Part shown: positions 62,291 to 64,000 of the stretch, one piece after another
How positions within the stretch are numbered: the first letter of the stretch is position 1
Layout: every line of letters starts with the position of its first letter
Source of the DNA: Bacteroidales bacterium
GTDB taxonomy: Bacteria; Bacteroidota; Bacteroidia; Bacteroidales; WCHB1-69
Length of the DNA: 64,000 nt
Reading direction: 5' to 3'
NCBI GenBank assembly: GCA_017540505.1
Contig: JAFYAW010000016.1
Coordinates: 34,278 to 98,277 of the forward strand
Notes under the pieces: generated by a model
Seen by the model: only the letters and a program-made list of their open reading frames with translations
What the model was told of the DNA's origin: nothing
Database searches by the model: none
Program-made: the position numbers and the translations under genes

Positions 62291-63499
62291 TCACAACTTC
62301 TTCCCTACAATCCTTTGCATCACCACCGCGCACGAGGCGTCGCCAGTGACCGACATCACGGTGCGACCCATATCAATGAGGCGGTCGATGCCGGCGGCCA
62401 CGGCCACGCACTCGACAGGTATGCCAGCCGAGGCGAACACCATCGCCATCAGGGCCAAACTGCCTCCCGGAATCCCCGGCGTGCCGATGGATGCCACTGT
62501 GGAGGCGAACGCGATGGCCAGGTACTGGCTCATCGTGAGATCAATGCCGCAGCAGTTGGCCATAAACACAGAAGCCACGCCCAAATAGATGGCCACTCCA
62601 TCCATATTGATGGTCGCGCCCAACGAAAGCACGAACCGCCCGATGTCTTTGTTGACCCCCATTTTCTCGGTGCACTGCATCGTGTAGGGCAGCGTGGCCA
62701 CCGACGAGTCGCTGGAGAAGGCGAACAGCATAGCCGGCTGCATCCCCTTGAAGAACTTCAACGGCGAAAGACCGCCCAGCAGCCCCACCGCCGAAGCATA
62801 TACCACACCAGCGTGTACGGCGAAACAGAAATAGGCCAAGGCCAACAGCGCTGCGTAGGAGCCGAGTACCGCCGGACCGTTCTCCACCACCACGGGGGTC
62901 AGCATACAGAACACACCGATAGGGGCCAATGCCATGATATACTCTAGGATTTTGCCCACCACGTCGTTGAAACTGAGCGTCACTTTGCGGGCCATCTCTC
63001 CCTTCTCGCCTACGTGCACCATCGCGATGCCGAAAAACAAGGCGATCACGATAATCTGCATCATCGCCATAGAACTCACCGGCTCAAGAATGTTGTTCGG
63101 GAACATCTCCACCAGCTGATCCATCACCGACAGGTGAGGTGCTTCGACGACTTCCACTGCCGCTTCTGTGCTGATGCGTATGGTCGGCAGGATACCTCTG
63201 AGAAGACTGGGGACGACCAATCCCAACGTCACCGCGAAAAGGGTCGTGGTCATGAAATAGAGCAGTGCGCGCAATCCTAACTTGCCCACCTTGGAGATAT
63301 CGTTCATTGACAAGATGCCAGCCATAATCGAAAAGAGGACCAGCGGCACCACGATAAACTTCAGCAGGTTCAGAAAGATGATGCCGATAGGCTTGATGTA
63401 CGTGTTGACGAAGTCGGCCTGGTTGCGCAGAAGCACGCCAGCAAGCACCGCCAGCAGTAGTGCGATTCCTATTTGTGTGGTAAGGGATAACTTTTTCAT
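62291..63499 (-). CDS. Dicarboxylate/amino acid:cation symporter (DAACS, GltP-like)
   Basis: The 402-residue carrier has the full transport core. FAFSSDSSVATLP stands at the serine-rich hairpin 1 loop, ATINMDGVAIYLG matches the NMDGT motif in TM7, and IGTPGIPGGSLALM is hairpin 2. It takes up glutamate, aspartate, serine/threonine or dicarboxylates with Na+ or H+. NMDGV instead of NMDGT may shift selectivity. Confidence 0.95.
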   Translation of the reverse strand: MKKLSLTTQIGIALLLAVLAGVLLRNQADFVNTYIKPIGIIFLNLLKFIVVPLVLFSIMAGILSMNDISKVGKLGLRALLYFMTTTLFAVTLGLVVPSLLRGILPTIRISTEAAVEVVEAPHLSVMDQLVEMFPNNILEPVSSMAMMQIIVIALFFGIAMVHVGEKGEMARKVTLSFNDVVGKILEYIMALAPIGVFCMLTPVVVENGPAVLGSYAALLALAYFCFAVHAGVVYASAVGLLGGLSPLKFFKGMQPAMLFAFSSDSSVATLPYTMQCTEKMGVNKDIGRFVLSLGATINMDGVAIYLGVASVFMANCCGIDLTMSQYLAIAFASTVASIGTPGIPGGSLALMAMVFASAGIPVECVAVAAGIDRLIDMGRTVMSVTGDASCAVVMQRIVGKKL

Positions 63500-63546
63500 A
63501 AGAAGAAGTCGTTGGAAAGATTTTGAAAAGGATTATGGACAACTCC

Positions 63547-64000
63547 TCACGCCAACCGCCCCAGCAGCTCGATCAGCACCCGCCAGATGTCGTGGATGGT
63601 CGAGAGCTCGACGCGCTCGCTGGTGGAGTGCGGCTCCACGATGCGCGGACCGATGCTGGCGATCTGGATGCCGGGATAGTGCTGCACGAAGAAGCCCGCC
63701 TCCAACACGAAGTGCATCGCCACCATGCGGGGACGCCAGCCCAGCACGTCCTGGAACGTGTCGCTGACCCGCTGCAGGAACGGCGACTGCTGGTCTTCCT
63801 GCCACGCCGGGGCCGACATCACGACCTCGGAAACGGCGCCGGCTTCGGCGAAGGTTGCAGCAATGGTCTTGCTCAACGCCGCCATATCGTCGTCAACGAA
63901 GCTGCGAGTGTGGGTCGAGACGAAAAGGTGGTCTTCTTCCGCCACGATGCGCCCCACATTGTTGGAGGTCTCCACCGTGCCGGGCATCGCCGCGCTCATC
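63547..64000 (-). CDS. Aminoacyl-histidine dipeptidase (M20, PepD-like), C-terminal part, truncated by window edge
   Basis: The visible 150 residues include PGTVETSNNVGRIVAEEDHLF, FVLEAGFFVQHYPGIQIASIGPRIVEPHSTSERVELSTIHDIWRVL. The EAG..., SIGPRI.. PHS.SERV set is typical of the PepD end, including a metal ligand region and dimer loop. It continues beyond position 64000. It hydrolyses dipeptides such as Xaa-His. The Met at 63999 is interior to the gene, not its start. Confidence 0.88.
   Translation of the reverse strand, partial: MSAAMPGTVETSNNVGRIVAEEDHLFVSTHTRSFVDDDMAALSKTIAATFAEAGAVSEVVMSAPAWQEDQQSPFLQRVSDTFQDVLGWRPRMVAMHFVLEAGFFVQHYPGIQIASIGPRIVEPHSTSERVELSTIHDIWRVLIELLGRLA

Overview
The window looks like a chromosomal segment of an anaerobic, proteolytic, amino-acid-fermenting member of the Bacteroidetes, most likely the order Bacteroidales. 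This rests on four things. There are many TAnnTTTG -7 promoter boxes (TATCTTTG, TACTTTTG, TATTTTTG). Type IX secretion (T9SS) sorting domains end two predicted surface proteins, one of them a gingipain-type C25 protease. There is a PorE-like OmpA protein and there are several Bacteroidetes-only families (BT_3928-type, DUF1599, HhH outer-membrane protein, FISUMP). The metabolism is anaerobic and cobalamin-linked: lysine 5,6-aminomutase, NrdDG, RnfB/RnfC, an ADP-forming acyl-CoA synthetase and an [FeFe]-hydrogenase-like sensor. No tRNA, rRNA or CRISPR array was seen.

Layout. 0-3 kb (minus): tpiA, a PorE-like OmpA protein and the start of murC. 3.4-5.8 kb (plus): Xaa-Pro aminopeptidase and a P-loop protein resembling the KamB reactivase. 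5.8-6.8 kb (minus): two small envelope proteins. 7-9.8 kb (plus): two outer-membrane proteins. 9.8-13.5 kb (minus): gyrB, an ftsE-like ABC ATPase and a glycosyltransferase in tight coupling. 13.7-22.3 kb (minus): kamE, a repeat-rich 980-bp gap, a small conserved protein, an exported DUF362 ferredoxin, kamD, a glycosyltransferase, nrdG and nrdD, with a cobalamin riboswitch in front of nrdD. 22.7-27.3 kb: hflX, a DUF721/DciA-like protein, aroE, a DedA protein and a TPR protein. 27.3-30.6 kb (plus): a DRTGG, HATPase, sensory-type [FeFe] hydrogenase and metal-exporter-like operon. 30.6-35.9 kb: an accessory island. It holds an array of long hairpins upstream of an ATPase-nuclease fusion, an AT-rich T9SS surface protein, a RAYT (IS200-like) transposase flanked by three composite REP units, and a fragment of a second T9SS gene. 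35.9-42.6 kb: rpsT, a thioesterase, a SpoU methyltransferase, ADP-forming acyl-CoA synthetase, phosphohexomutase and a ROK kinase. 42.7-48.6 kb: a self-contained 13-gene ribosomal-protein operon (rplV to rpsE) with its own promoter and terminator. 48.6-56.5 kb: a nuclease, a BadF/NagK-type kinase, the C25 protease, DUF1599, BT_3928-like and prmC. 56.6-64 kb: rnfB, rnfC, a YfcC-type carrier, a FISUMP protein, a DAACS symporter and a partial M20 dipeptidase.

How it fits together (inference). Secreted protease, peptidases (PepP, PepD) and amino-acid carriers would supply peptides and amino acids. Lysine fermentation through KamDE, Rnf-linked electron flow and ADP-forming acyl-CoA synthetase would conserve energy. 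Cobalamin recurs: KamDE needs AdoCbl, and the class III ribonucleotide reductase sits under a B12 riboswitch. The most unusual structures are the hairpin array in front of the ATPase-nuclease gene, the RAYT with its REP units, the split kam, rnf and ribosomal gene clusters, and the promoter-proximal B12 riboswitch on nrdDG.
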